Shown: one piece after another, positions 1-11,275 of the stretch
Position numbering within the stretch: the stretch's first letter is position 1
Layout of the letters: every line of letters starts with the position of its first letter
NCBI GenBank assembly: GCA_036936605.1
Contig: JAUPFV010000005.1
Coordinates: 76,210,885 to 76,274,884 of the forward strand
From: Limnanthes douglasii subsp. nivea
Lineage: Eukaryota; Streptophyta; Magnoliopsida; Brassicales; Limnanthaceae
Direction: 5' to 3'
DNA: 64,000 bases
Position numbers and translations under genes: made by a program
Notes under the pieces: model-generated
Databases searched by the model: none
The model's input: the letters and a program-made list of their open reading frames with translations, nothing else
Told to the model about the DNA's origin: nothing

Positions 1-250
1 TATTTTTATCCTATGTAAATTTATGTATATTCTATCATTAAGGTTCTTTGGTTCATTGTTATCTAATGTATCTATCTTTTGAAGCCTGGTTGGAAAGAAT
101 CTGGTTAGCTGGATGGGTTGGTTGGATTCAAATTCTATCCTGATTCATACCAAATGTGATCGAACCTGTTTCAAAAGGCGGTTGAGTAATCTTTTTTTAG
201 AATTGGTATTGGGCTGTATTTACGCGAGACATATGTGATTGTTGACTACA
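1..250. other. Intergenic DNA resembling the PADRE gene 3' flank
   Basis: No open frame of interest. The stretch with 'ttcattgttatcta' followed by 'tatctatc', then a G/T-rich 'ggttgg' run, resembles the order of words at about 47215-47340, just downstream of the PADRE gene. This may mean that a paralogous gene ends to the left of the window. The similarity was judged by eye and is weak. Confidence 0.3.
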
Positions 251-369
251 GCCACGTAACTGATTTGAAAATGCAAAAATTAAGTAATAAATAAATATAA
301 ACTTTTACATGTCACGTAACTAATTTGAAAATGGAAAGATTACGTAATAATAAATATATACTTTTATAT
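251..369. repeat. Tandem duplication, about 60 bp x 2
   Basis: Two adjacent copies start with 'gccacgtaactgatttgaaa' at 251 and 'gtcacgtaactaatttgaaa' at 311. They stay alignable with scattered substitutions to about 369. No coding potential. Confidence 0.75.
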
Positions 370-413
370 GTCAAATTTAAAAATTAATTTAGTCCCAATA
401 ACAATACCTATAA

Positions 414-1138
414 CTAGGGCCGTTATCGGTCCGGTTCGGTCCGGGTTTTGAAGGAACCGGACCGGACCGCTAAGTTTATCGGTTCGGACCGGACCGGACC
501 GCTAAGCTTTCGGTTCTAATTTTTGGAACCGGACCGAACCGCTAAGCTTTCGGTTCGGTCCGGTTCGGTTCCGAGTTCGGTTCGGTCCGAGTTCGGTTCG
601 GTCCGAGTTCGGTCCGGTCCCGTTTCGGTCCGGTTTCAGTCCGGTTCGGTCCACTTAAAAATGTAAAATCAATTAAAAATTGATTTTTAATTTTTTTTTA
701 TTAAAATAAATGATATAAAAACTAAAATTTATAAGTTTATCTTTAATTTTCTTAAAAAATTGGTAATTAACTATTAATTTTGGTACTATAATTTATAAAA
801 GAATATATAATAATAATAATAAATAATCGGGTTTAACCGTTTTATTGGTCCGATTTCTTATCGGTTCTACCGGTTTATCGGTTTTATCGGTTCGATTCCG
901 TATCGGTTCCTTCGGTCCTATCGGTTTTATCGGTTCGATTCCTTATCGGTTCTATCGGTTTATCGGTTCTATCGGTTCGGTTCCTAACCGGTTTTTCGTT
1001 TCGGTTCCTTATCGGTTTTCGGTTTTTAAAATGAAACCGCGAACCGGACCGTTAAGGTTCGGTCCGGTTCTCGGTCCGGTCCTTATCGGTTCGGTCCCGG
1101 TCCGGTTCTCGGTTCCGGAGAACGGTCGACAGCCCTAG
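414..1138. mobile_element. hAT-like MITE with GGTTCGG-rich arms
   Basis: A 725-bp unit begins CTAGGGCCGT and ends ACAGCCCTAG, so its ends are imperfect inverted repeats. It is flanked by the direct repeat CTATAA (408-413 and 1139-1144); with an 8-bp frame the flanks are cCTATAAc and gCTATAAt. Both arms (about 420-650 and 830-1135) are built from degenerate 'cggttcggtccgg' words around an AT-rich centre (655-830). TAGGG-type ends with a roughly 8-bp duplication fit non-autonomous hAT elements. No transposase is present, so it would depend on one in trans. The low-complexity Arg/Phe/Gly/Ser frame across the right arm is a by-product of the repeat. Confidence 0.7.
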
Positions 1139-1353
1139 CTATAATTATGGAAAAAGTTAATAGCTATGCTATCTAGTTATTTACTTAAATATCTTTTAGG
1201 TGGCTAAAGAGATAAGCAATGATGTTAAGCATAAAAATAAAAATAATGGAGATAACATTTTGTCAATCAAGCAAAAAAAATATTAAAAAAAATCACTTTA
1301 TGCTCAAGATTTTATTTACGTTCGGTTACTCTTCTAACTTTATTTAAAAAATA

Positions 1354-1461
1354 TATTAGTTTGATGTTAAAATGATTAAAATGATCAATATATCTATCTT
1401 AAATTATTAGTTTGATTGTTAAAATGATTTAAATGATCAATATATCTATCTTGATAAATTG
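1354..1461. repeat. Tandem duplication, about 52 bp x 2
   Basis: Copies start at 'attagtttgatgttaaaatg' (1354) and 'attagtttgattgttaaaat' (1406). Both contain 'atgatcaatatatctatctt'. Nothing else is recognisable between the MITE and the LINE (1145-1596), which is AT-rich and non-coding. Confidence 0.75.
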
Positions 1462-1596
1462 TGAGTCTAGGGATAGATAAGGGTCCATTACCTTTAACTT
1501 ATTCATGATAGCCGAAGAGTATTTCATTTGTGGTTTTGATAAGTTTTTTTTTATAATGATAGTAAATCGACAATTAATAAAATTATAAGTTTTATA

Positions 1597-3020
1597 TTTG
1601 TCTCATGCCTCTTTTTCGTTGATGATCTGTTCATATTTATCAATGACTTATCTTCATCTATTGATAATTTGGTCTCATTTTTGCAACATTATCAAAATAT
1701 TTCAGGTCAATCCATTAATCAATACAAGACTAAAGTAGTAAATAAATACAACCTTAACTCCAATAGGATAGCCATTATTGAAATCTAAAGTGGTTTTAGT
1801 ATGAGTTCTCTCCCTATCACATATCTTGGTGTCACTCTTAATACCAATAATAAAATTATAACTTTTGAGCCTCTTATAACTAAAATTCAGGAGAAAATCA
1901 ATCAATGGGATGACAAACATTTGTCTTTCGGTAGTAAACTTACCATAATTAACTTTGTTCTTATGAATTTAGCTTGTATTGGATTCAAAACTGTTGTCTC
2001 CCTAAAACTGTTATTCTAAGGATTAAAACTATTTTTGATAACTTTCTTTGGAGGTCTTCTTCTGAGGCTAGAAACATTAACAGGTCCAAATGGTCTAATT
2101 TAGCCCAAAAATCCGTATGGGCTAAATTCATGGTTAGCATCTACTATAAATATAACCATCACTTATTACAAGTTAATATTGCTAAATATCGTTCCCTTAC
2201 CCGGAAAAGGCTGATGTACATAATAAATCTTGTTGAGAATCAAATCTTTTGGAAGCTTGGCAAATGAAATGTTGACTTTTAGCTTGATAACTGGTGCAAA
2301 GACTCCTTTTTATCAAGTTTTTTTGAAAATGTTTATAACAATTGGTTTAGAACAAACCATGTGCACTCTTATTGGGATTGGAATATATAAAACTTGAATA
2401 TGTCTAAGATTGAAACCAAGGTTACTTCTAGTGTAATTATGAATATTCAGAATCTTAAAATATATAATCTTATTGAAGACATAATAATTTGGTTATCGTC
2501 CAAATATGGTCTTTTCAACACTAAGGACACCTGACATTATTTAAGGCAAAAACAAAATTTCAAAGCATTGTTTAAGGCAAAAACACAAGTTTTCAAACCT
2601 TTTTAGAAGAATTTGGAATAAGGTGTATCCTCAGAAGTGCTCATTTCATGTTGGAGAGTTTTAAATGGTTGGGTTTCTACTAATAGTTCCCTCCAAAAAA
2701 GACAATTCACATTAGTATCTAAATGTCAATTTTGTGATTCTATTGAAAACATCAAGCATCTATTTGTTGAATGTAAATACTCTTGGAGTATCTGGCTTAA
2801 TTATGCTAATTTGTTTAATATCACTATTGCTAACCATATGACTTATCCTCATCTTTTGACAAGCTGGTTTTGGTCTACCAAAAATAATATTCACATCAGA
2901 ACCATCATTCATATCCTAAATTGGCTGGGTTATTTGGCAGTTTAGATACAAAACCATGCTTAGTGGTGTTATTTTGATTACTTACTCTGATATTCACTAT
3001 ATTGATAACATGATTATCAA
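1597..3020 (+). pseudogene. LINE reverse transcriptase, 5' truncated, left half
   Basis: Decayed non-LTR retrotransposon ORF2. At 1609 onward one frame reads LFFVDDLFIFIND, the RT active-site region (FVDD in place of FADD), then a 'Q.SGQSIN..KTK' stretch typical of plant LINE RT. Frames at 1801-2019 and 1974-2267 carry the following 'YLGV' and thumb regions. 2637-2945 encodes the zinc-binding domain downstream of RT (zf-RVT), with a CQFC motif and 'HLFVEC'. Several stops and frameshifts show it is dead. The endonuclease and N-terminal RT are missing, as expected for 5' truncation. Reading is cut at 3020 by gypsy element A and resumes at 13576. Confidence 0.85.
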
Positions 3021-3726
3021 TGTTAAGAAACTAACAAGTTCTGCCACGTTAAGCCTACAGTATTTAGTCAAGAAAGATATCACTTTATTCGTCAATAGGT
3101 TTTTCCTATTTATAATACACAATCTAGTGGGTAGTTACATTTGTTTACGCTTTTAGCGCCACTATCCCACTAACACCATTATCCCTATAATTGTGGAACA
3201 AATAACTAACATATTTATTATCTCTATAATTATGGAATAAATAAATAACACCGTTTGACTCGTGGGTCAAAACGTGTGCTTACATAACAAACACGTTGAG
3301 TATAATATGTACGTTAATCCGAGCTGAACTACTCCTTGAGACGAAATCAGGTTTGCAGAGCTCGAGCTCACTTAGTACGCGCTCAACTTATCTTCTTTAG
3401 GTCTTTTCTTTTCATCACGTTCCTCATCCAGTCGATCAACTTTTTCCTCAATGTCTTTGAGCTCATCTTGGTCTTGAGTTCAGCAACGCTGTATATGTCC
3501 TTGAGCTCAGTCCATTGATCAGGTTGTTTATGTCTTTGAGCTCAGTTTGTTGACGAGCTCAATATTTCTTTGAGTTCAACAATGGTGTATTTACCTTTGG
3601 TTTTGATCCACCTTGAGCTCGTCAATGTCGTAAAACTCGTTCTTTTCCTTATTTGCTTATCATAATCCGAACTCACAATGCTCTTTGCTCGTGTTCGCTT
3701 GTATTTGGGGAAATTCCCCCTTATCA
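3021..3726 (-). repeat. 3' LTR of element A
   Basis: In plus orientation it starts TGTTAAG and ends TTATCA, so it has TG...CA ends; in element orientation it runs TGATAAG...TTAACA. It matches 12877-13570 along its length with scattered differences and small indels. It is followed on its right by the polypurine tract (reverse complement at 3727-3738). ATCAA precedes it at 3016-3020. Confidence 0.92.
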
Positions 3727-3738
3727 GGGCTCCCCATA
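3727..3738 (-). other. Polypurine tract of element A
   Basis: The minus strand reads TATGGGGAGCCC directly before the LTR start TGATAAGG. This is the expected place and purine-rich composition of the plus-strand primer. Confidence 0.6.
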
Positions 3739-4282
3739 GTTTATAGGTTTATTAAAATATTAATAAGCTTGTAAATTAGAATATAATTAAATGCCTTACT
3801 TTTCCTTATAATAATTTGAATCGTCTTGCATCTGTTTCTTTCGGACACGTGTCGTCGAGACAAGTGACGGTTTCTGACACCGCCGTTTCCTGGGGATACT
3901 TTTTGGCGATTTTGGTTTCTTGCACGATTTTTCAAACAAGTAATGACATCATAATTCACACGCGCATGTGAAAACGTTTTATCACTTAAACAGTTACTTC
4001 ATTCTTTTGCAAAAACTATAATTCTCCAAATCTTATGTTCTATTTTTCTTGGAAAACTCTCTCCAACCTTCATCCTAGGTGCTTTCTTCCATCCTCATCA
4101 ACACTACTTCAGGTAACATACTTTATATTAACTAATTTTTTTATGTCGAATGCTGGAGATAACCCTAGAATTAAGGTTTTGAACCTTTATGAGTAGGCGA
4201 TTCCCCAAATCAACTCACTTACCCTTACCATCATAATCATTCTGATTCATGTCCTTCCCTAATTGCAGTTTGTAGAAAAATC

Positions 4283-5976
4283 ATGGCACCCAAAAAAACA
4301 GGAAGGAGTATAGCCGAAAAAATTGTGGAGCCCTCATATGAAGATATCAGCGACTTGGAAAACTATTTTTCTCAAATAGCTCCTAAATACACTAACTTAG
4401 ATGATGATGGAATCGTCGTTCTCAGGGAAAGATGAAATATTCCTGAGAATGTAACCATTAGGGATCCTGGTCTAGGCGAACACCCCTATCATACACAGGA
4501 GACATAGACTTGCCTCTTTATTACTTTGTTTGACTGGGGACTTAGATTGCCACTTCCCGAGCTAATTCGCGATTATTTTAGTGTACTGGGTATCTGCCCT
4601 ACCCAGATGTCTGCAAATGGCTGGAGGTTGTTGCTCAGCATAGTTCTTAGCTCACGCGTATTAAATAGTGAAATATGCTTAGCAGACCTTCTTTCGGGTA
4701 CCGATGTAACCAAATTGGTCAGAATTTCTTCTATACCCATTTTAAAGGTATCAATAAAATTTTCGAATACCCTCTTCTGATAGGAATTGGAAAAATTCCT
4801 TTGTCTTTGTTTCGGGTAACTGGGAACATAGCACCCATCTTCAACTAGAACGCAAATGGAATAACACCTGTAAGCCTCGTTTTTATTTTTTACGAAATAC
4901 CAATTTGCACGAACTCTTTTATCAGATCATATATTTATTTCTTTAGGTGAACTTTCCAACCAAAACTGGTAGAATGAAGGGAGGCCAGACAGCTACGTGA
5001 ATCCTCTGATAATAGTTAGCAGCTTAGCATTTGAAACTTGGCAACAAGATCCCAAGAGGTTGTTCATTTGATATAACTATTTGAAGTTAGGACTATGGTC
5101 AATCCCTGAGTCATCATCAGAGAAAAATAATGAGTAAAGATGGCGAATGGTTCAGAAGCTAACATGGACCACCTCAGAATGCTTTTAGAGAAGAAACTGC
5201 GTGAGAAAAACACTCATAGCGTTTGGCTAGTAGTGCCACAGGTAACCCGCAAAGTTGGCGAAACTGGGGATTCCTCGTCTGCTGCAACTCTCTCAATTGA
5301 TCAAGGAAATGATGGTGGCAAGGAGAAGGGAAAAACTATCGAGCAAACTGAAAAAAAAGCACCACAAGTGCCTGAAGCTGCTCAGCCCAATAGATCTCGA
5401 GTAAAAAGAGAGAACTAGGATGAGGCGACTATTTCTGGTGCTCTCGATACAAGGAGGAAGAAAAAACAAAAGGTAATTGATTCTATTCCTCTAACTACCA
5501 GTAGATTTTGACTAAGAGATGAAGAGGGTGATGGTACTAAGGCCACTTCCAACGAAGGAGCAGATCCTCTTAACCCATCAACCACAGAAGCTGGTGAAGG
5601 ACAAAATCCTCCTGGGCTAATGAAATAGTTGACCTGGTGGAGACTGAAGAGGATGACAATAGAGCTCAGAAAGAACCGGCGTTGCAGCCACCAACCCATA
5701 CAGAGCCAGCTCAACAGTTGGTGCTAAGCTCATCTTTGGGAAATCAAACACCCTCTGTAAAGACCACTAAAAAAATAACCCTAGTGATGAAGCGTCCGAG
5801 TCTAGCCAACAAAGGGTACCTGCAGGGGAGCACCCAAAAGATAAAGTTCCACGTCCTTCCTCTTATATGTTCGAGCAGCTAGGTAGGATACCTGATCTGT
5901 CCTACTATGATAAGGTGTCTAACGCGGATATCTTGCAGAGATAAACAGAGTTAGCGATCGAGGTAAGACTTGTTAA

Positions 5977-6017
<41 letters not shown>

Positions 6018-6649
6018 AATTGTAGACTTGAAAAAATTATATTTATCCTCCTTGTTGGTTTTTAGATGCACCATAACTCATTTATCATGGGTTATCGAAT
6101 ATGTCTCCTGCTGACATAAATGCCATTAAGAGATGGAAGCCCGAAGCCATGTTTTTTAGTTCTCCAAAGTTTAGTACTGCTGAAGTCATCCACTTGAGGC
6201 ATGCTTATGTCTCAACCAAGGCTATCAAACATGAAGCCTTAGACGCTAAAGCCCAGTTAGAGAAAGTAGTAGCATTTCTACAAGAGTCTGTGCAATGTAG
6301 TGATCAGAGGCTAACAGCTCTGTCCGAAAGCCATAAAATAGTGCTAAGACAGAACGAGAACTTGCTGAAAAGGAATAACAATCTGCAAGCACAGAATGCC
6401 AATCTGCTGGATCGGGCCAACATTCAGGCGAGTAGGGTATGGGAACAAGCATATCGGATTGTCACTCTGATTTCTGAGGTGAGAAAATTAAACAAGGAAG
6501 TTGAGGAGGGGCGTGCTCAGTTCGAATGCGAACGACAACAATGGAAAGCAAGGATAGAGGCAGCTGCTGAGGAGACAGAAACGCAACTGTCTACAGTTGC
6601 AACAGAAATGATCACTAAGGAGAATAAAAAACTGTTGCAAAACTGGTAG
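4283..6649 (+). pseudogene. Antisense ORF of element A (Transposase_28-like)
   Basis: Reads opposite to gag-pol, between integrase and the 3' LTR, as in other Tat elements with an extra antisense ORF. The start at 4283 opens MAPKKTGRSIAEKI; a putative 5'UTR intron (about 4113-4268, gtaac...ttgcag) precedes it. In-frame stops lie near 4432 and 4506. Block 1 (4530-4660) reads GLRLPLPELIRDYF then ICPTQM and N.W, the signature of Pfam's 'putative gypsy type transposon' family. Block 2 (about 4785-4830) contains WKNSFVFVSGNWE. Two more introns look likely: 4870-4946 and 5963-6065. Residues encoded at 5140-5418 are charged and low in complexity. The last exon (6101-6649) is a long coiled coil ending in a stop at 6649. 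Function of this family is unknown; a DNA- or RNA-binding structural role is only a guess. Confidence 0.75.
5979..6015. repeat. (TA)n microsatellite
   Basis: An uninterrupted TA run of about 18 units inside the presumed third intron of the antisense ORF (gtaagact at 5963 to tttttag at 6065). Confidence 0.95.
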
Positions 6650-7359
6650 CCTTGAATCTCGGTCTGAACTTAGGCTCCTTTGCCCACCTTTCACAGCCTT
6701 CTACCCCGAGCTCGATCGTGGCCCCTCGGAAGATAACCAAAACTAATACTTATATGGGTCTTTCTGAACAGGCTCCCCCTAGTGGCCCTAAGTAATATAT
6801 GCCTATTTTGTTGAACTTCTTTCTTCGTTTTTTGTGTTAAACTTATCGTACTGCTTGCGGTACTTGGATTATATTATTTTGAATTGATTCATGATTTACC
6901 TTAACTATTTCTGTAAATGTATGTTGTTAATTGTAGACTATGTGTGTGTTGAGCTTTCTGGAGATATTTATAACCCCAAGCTCAGTAGGGCTCGTTGCGT
7001 AGCTTACACAAGATGTGCCATGGACCCTATTGCGTAGTCTATTCAGACTTGGTCTTTGACCAGTTCGCCAATATACCTAGTACAAAGTATAGACACAGTA
7101 TGGTCATTATATAACCCGTAGACGTGGCCAATTAGCCCATTCGTGTTTATAGACACTTAGTCTAGATTCAGTATGGTCCGTTGCGTAGCCAAAAACGGCA
7201 TGGTCATTGACTCATTCGCTGGTTATAAAGATAAAACTCAGACACATATTGGCGAAAGCAATAATTTATACTGAAAAAAATTTAAAAACTTGTTCTTAGA
7301 TGCCTCAATAAAAAACCTCCCCGCACCATCACAGAGGAAAAAGAGCACATATTTACACC
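6650..7359. repeat. Spacer with degenerate tandem repeats, element A
   Basis: Lies between the 3' ends of the antisense ORF and integrase. From about 6980 to 7230 words such as 'ttgcgtag', 'catggtcatt', 'atagacac' and 'ttcgccaat/ttcgctgg' recur at irregular spacing of roughly 60 bp, a decayed minisatellite. Element E has an analogous array in the same place. No ORF. Confidence 0.5.
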
Positions 7360-8560
7360 TTAAACATTTTGGCGATACAAATTTAGGTGATTAACATTCC
7401 AAGGATGCTTGAGTGCTCGACCTTCTTGATCTACTAATATGTACGTGCCATGGTGCCCTGTTGAAATGACTGAATACGGGCCTTCCCAGTTTGGCCCTAA
7501 CTTGCCACCTGTTCCGCTACCAGAGCCCTGAAACACCTTCTTCAAAACTAATTCACCCATCTTGAATGCTCGTGGCTTCAAACGAGCATTAAAACATCCT
7601 CTCATAAGACTTCGATAGTGCTCCGTTCGGACTCTAGCCTGGTCTTATCTTTCATCGATCAGATCCAGAGATGTTGACCTAGCTATAAGATTTGCCTCCT
7701 CCTTGTAATGTTCAATCATGTGGCTCAATATTATGAACTCCGCTGGGATAACTGCCTCTGCTCTGTATACCAAAGCAAATGGTGTATCACCTATTGTGGA
7801 GCGATGGGTTGTTCTGTATGCCCATAGGACCTCTGCTAACTTGTCTGTCCATTTGACCTTAGGTCCCTCCAGATTTTTCTTTAGTCCCTCCAATAACGTT
7901 TTGTTAGTCACCTCAACCTGCCCATTTTTCTGAAGGTAATAAGGAGTTGAGAAATGCTGGAGAATTCCATATCGCTTACATAAGTTGATAAGGACCAAAT
8001 TTTGGAATTGAGGACCGTTATTTGTCATTAAAATTCATGGAATCCCATATCGGGTCAGAATTTTATTATGTATGAAATCACATACCTCTTGAGCGCGGGT
8101 TCTGAACAGAGCTTTAGCCTCTACTCATTTTGAAAAATAAATTACTGCTACAATGAGAAACTGTCGTTTGCCTGCGGCCATTGGCAGATGGCCTACCAAA
8201 TATATTCCCTATTTATCGAACGGACATGGGACAGGAATATTTTGCATGGGCTCGCTAGGTCTGTGCTGTGTGTTTGAATACTCTTGACATTTGTGACACT
8301 GCTATACTAGATTCGCAGCATCACTCGCTAGCTCAGGACAGTACTACCCAACGAGAAGGAAACGTCGAATGAACGTTCAGTGTCCGCAATGACCTCCTGC
8401 TTCCCCTGAATGTAGAACTTCCAGAACAGAACTAGATTCACTTCGGTCAAGGCAGCGGAGTAGAGATCTGGTTGAACTTTTCCTATACAGAATATTGTCG
8501 AGAATACAATATTTAGCCGCTCTGATATGCAATGCACGAACATCACTTTTACTTGTAGGC
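7360..8560 (-). pseudogene. Integrase of element A
   Basis: On the minus strand, in order: an HHCC-like zinc part with CHKCQ (about 8290), the core with 'YLVGHLP' (8190), 'TNNGPQF' (8028), 'KNGQVEVTNKTL', 'LWAYRTTHRSTIGDTPF', and the C-terminal domain at 7605-7360 with 'LGPNWEGPYSV'. It would join cDNA to host DNA. Two catalytic aspartates are changed: Asp to Tyr in the first motif and Asp to Asn in DNGPQF. A Trp-to-stop change and frameshifts add to the damage. The retained glutamate sits in 'NGQVEVTN'. Confidence 0.9.
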
Positions 8561-8649
8561 AACGTTCATTGGTTTAAGTAGTGGAGGTATGGAATCCGCC
8601 AATCATCATCATTAGTGATTGAATTAACAGTGGATACTGCTGAAATTAG

Positions 8650-9609
8650 CTATGTCGCAAGGAGTTGTTGGAGAAAAATTGTTGGATGGTCTCCTGAAGC
8701 TGCGGCCTTCGCTAAAGTGTCAGCTACCGAATTATCTCTTCGTGGGATCTGTTCATAAGACACATTAGTAAATTTAGACTCATACTCCTTAAGAATCACA
8801 AGATACTCCTTGATGCCGTCTTGTTTGATATCATAAAGACCTTGTGCCTGATTTAGCACCAACTGAGAGTTAGATCTGATCTTAATAGCTCAAGCTCCAC
8901 ATATTAAAGCAAACTTCATACCATAAAGGGCAGCTTCATATTCTACAGCATTATTTGTCACTGGAAAATTAAAACGCACCGCCTGCTTGATCTCCTCCCC
9001 GGTTGGAGTTCTGATTACAATACCTGCACCTACTCCTGTTTTAGAATATGCACCATCGACTTCAACAATCCATTGATCGAGCTCAACCATTTGTCCGTCT
9101 TTTATCTCATCATGATTTTCCCTTGATGAGCTGAATTCTGCTAAGAAGTCTGCAACTGCTTGTCCTTTTATAGCTATGCGTGGCTCAAAACGAATGTCGT
9201 ATTCCCCGAGCTTGATGCTCCATTTGTTTAACCTTCCAGAATCATCGGGTTTTTGCAACACTGTTCGTAAAGGGTATGTTGTTCGTACCGTGATAACATG
9301 CCCTTGAAAATACGACCTCATTCGCCAAGCTGCAACAACCTAGCTTAAAGCCAATTTTTCGAGGTTTAAATATCTTATCTCTACATCTGTTAGTGTTTTA
9401 ATCGTGTAATACACCGGCCACTGTTTTCCCTTTTGATCGCGCACGAGAACCAAACTAACAGAGAAAGGTGACACTGCCAAGTACAAAAATAATGGCTCCT
9501 CAGGTGTAAGGGCAGAAAAAATCTCAGGAGATGTTGCACTCGTCTGTCCATGCGAACTTCTTAGCACCCCGTAATACTTCAAAAAAGGGATGACTTTTGT
9601 CTGAAGCAC
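8650..9609 (-). pseudogene. RNase H and second (archaeal-like) RNase H, element A
   Basis: 9609-about 9110 is the usual gypsy RNase H and connection region: 'EPLFLYLAVSPFSVS', 'VYYTIKTLTDVEIRY', then 'FQGHVITVRT' and 'GRLNKWSIKLGEYDI'. About 9080-8650 is a second RNase H: 'WIVEVDGAYSKTGVGAGIVI' carries the first Asp, 'NNAVEYEAAL' the Glu, and 'IRSNSQLV' a mutated version of the third motif (Asp to Asn). The 'D..ADTLAKAA' tail closes it. Two RNase H domains in tandem are a known mark of the Tat lineage. A stop at about 8890 splits the second one. Confidence 0.88.
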
Positions 9610-9633
9610 GTGAGATGAACCTCGACAGAGCTG

Positions 9634-10610
9634 CTAATCGTCTTGTAAGACATTGGACTTCCTTGACATTTTTTTGTGGTCCCATCTGTAAAATTGGTTT
9701 AGTTGAACATGATCTGCCTCAATACCTCGCTGACTTACCACATAACCCAAGAATTTGCCTTTAGCCACACCAAAATCACATTTTTCCGGATTAAGCTTAA
9801 GATTATACTTGCTTAGTAAATCAAAAACAATTTGTAAGGTATTAAGGTGCTGCCCTTCTTTATGTGTTTTAATGACCATATCATCAATGTATGCCTCCAG
9901 ATGCTTCCCTAAATGATCTTGAAAAATATAATTAACTAGCCTTTGATAAGTTGATCCCGCATTCTTCAGCCTAAAGGGCATGACCGTATAATAATAAAGA
10001 CCTCGCTCGGTTTGAAAAGATGTGTGCTCCTGATCGGACGGATGCATGTGAATCTAACTATATCCCGAATATACATCCATGAAAGAAAGAAATTTGCAAC
10101 CTGAAGCTGAATCTACCAACTGATCTATCCTTGGTAACGGGAAAACATCTTTAGGATATGCTTGGTTCAAATCGGTAAAGTCCACACACATTCTCCATTT
10201 CCCGCTCTTCTTTTTAACTAAAACCGGATTGGCTATCCAGATTGGATACCTTGCTTTCCGGATATGCCCCAATTGAGTGAGCTTGTTGACCTCGGCTAAT
10301 ATAGCAGCCTGCTTTTCAGCTGAAACGCCTTACGTCTCTGTCGTACAGGTTTAACACAAGGATTGATAGCCAATTCATGGCTTATGATTGTAGGACTTAC
10401 TCCTGAAACATCAGCTGCTTCCCAAGAAAATACATCTAAATTTCTTGCTAACAAATCTACAAATCGTACCTTTAAACCTGGAGTCAATTCATTCCCCATC
10501 CGAAGTATTCTATTGGTAGTTATGACTGTGTCCACTGTTGTAGCATCCGTTGTGGTTGAATCCTCATTTTCTCGTGGATCATCCATTGGTTCTGGCGAGG
10601 TGAGATCCAT
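9634..10610 (-). pseudogene. Reverse transcriptase of element A
   Basis: N-terminal part at 10610-10296 ('NLDVFSWEAADVSGV'), then after a frameshift 'NPVLVKKKSGKWRMCVDFTDLNQA', 'FPLPRIDQLVDSASG', 'SFMDVYSGYS', a stop at 10054, then 'VMPFRLKNAGSTYQRLVN' and the catalytic YIDDM at 9891-9877. It ends with 'KFLGYVVSQRGIEAD'. Two catalytic Asp residues are still present, but stops and frameshifts interrupt the polyprotein. Confidence 0.92.
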
Positions 10611-10726
10611 CGTTTTTGGTACAATGTCTCCACCGTCATTTGATTGCTATTGGACAGGTTTGGAAGGATCTGACGCGATTGCATAACAAGTGCGTGCAGT
10701 CCTTTGGCTGTCTCGAATTATACCGG

Positions 10727-11275
10727 TCAAACTACCCACTGGATACTTAATAAATTGTTTGTACGTGCACGATATTGCTTCCATCCTATGCAACCATGGT
10801 CGTCCAATAATTGCATGGTAAGGACTCGGCGCGTCAGAGATAAAAAAAACAACGTTTTCAATTCCTTCTTTGTAGTTCCATGACCGAATTTGACCACCAG
10901 CTCCACTTCCCCAACATATTGTGAAGATTTTCCTTCGTATCCTACTAATTTCCGATGAGTAGGTCGATATGGTGGAACATTTTGCATGCGATCAAAACTG
11001 CCTTTAAAGATGATATTTGTTGAGCTTCCTCCATCGACCAGTACTCTGGTTACCATTACTCCTCCAATATCCAAGTGAACAGTTAAGGCATCTTCATGTG
11101 GTAAACTAACACCTCTGAGATCATCATCATTAAAAGTGAGATCACCAACTGGGTCTCTATAGTTTCGGTAAGAATTTCCATCTATCTCGTAAACGTCGAA
11201 CTCATTTTTAGCTCGTTTATTCTGAGTAGACCCTTGCCCTATAGCCAAACTCCCCCTGATATGGTCAGTAACCAC
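10727..11275 (-). pseudogene. Aspartic protease of element A
   Basis: 'LTFNDDDLRGVSLPHEDAL' precedes the active-site loop 'RVLVDGGSSTNIIF' (about 11056-11006). The catalytic Asp remains, but the usual Thr/Ser before Gly is Gly here (DGG in place of DTG). The following 'LVGYEGKSSQYVGEVEL' flap region is recognisable. A frameshift separates it from RT. Confidence 0.85.

Noticed and set aside
845..1138. 97-codon Arg/Phe/Gly/Ser-rich open frame
   Set aside because: It is the translation of the GGTTCGG-type repeat arm of the MITE and ends at the element's edge.
10363..10686. 107-codon plus-strand frame
   Set aside because: Opposite strand of the element A pol region upstream of RT; no domain of its own.
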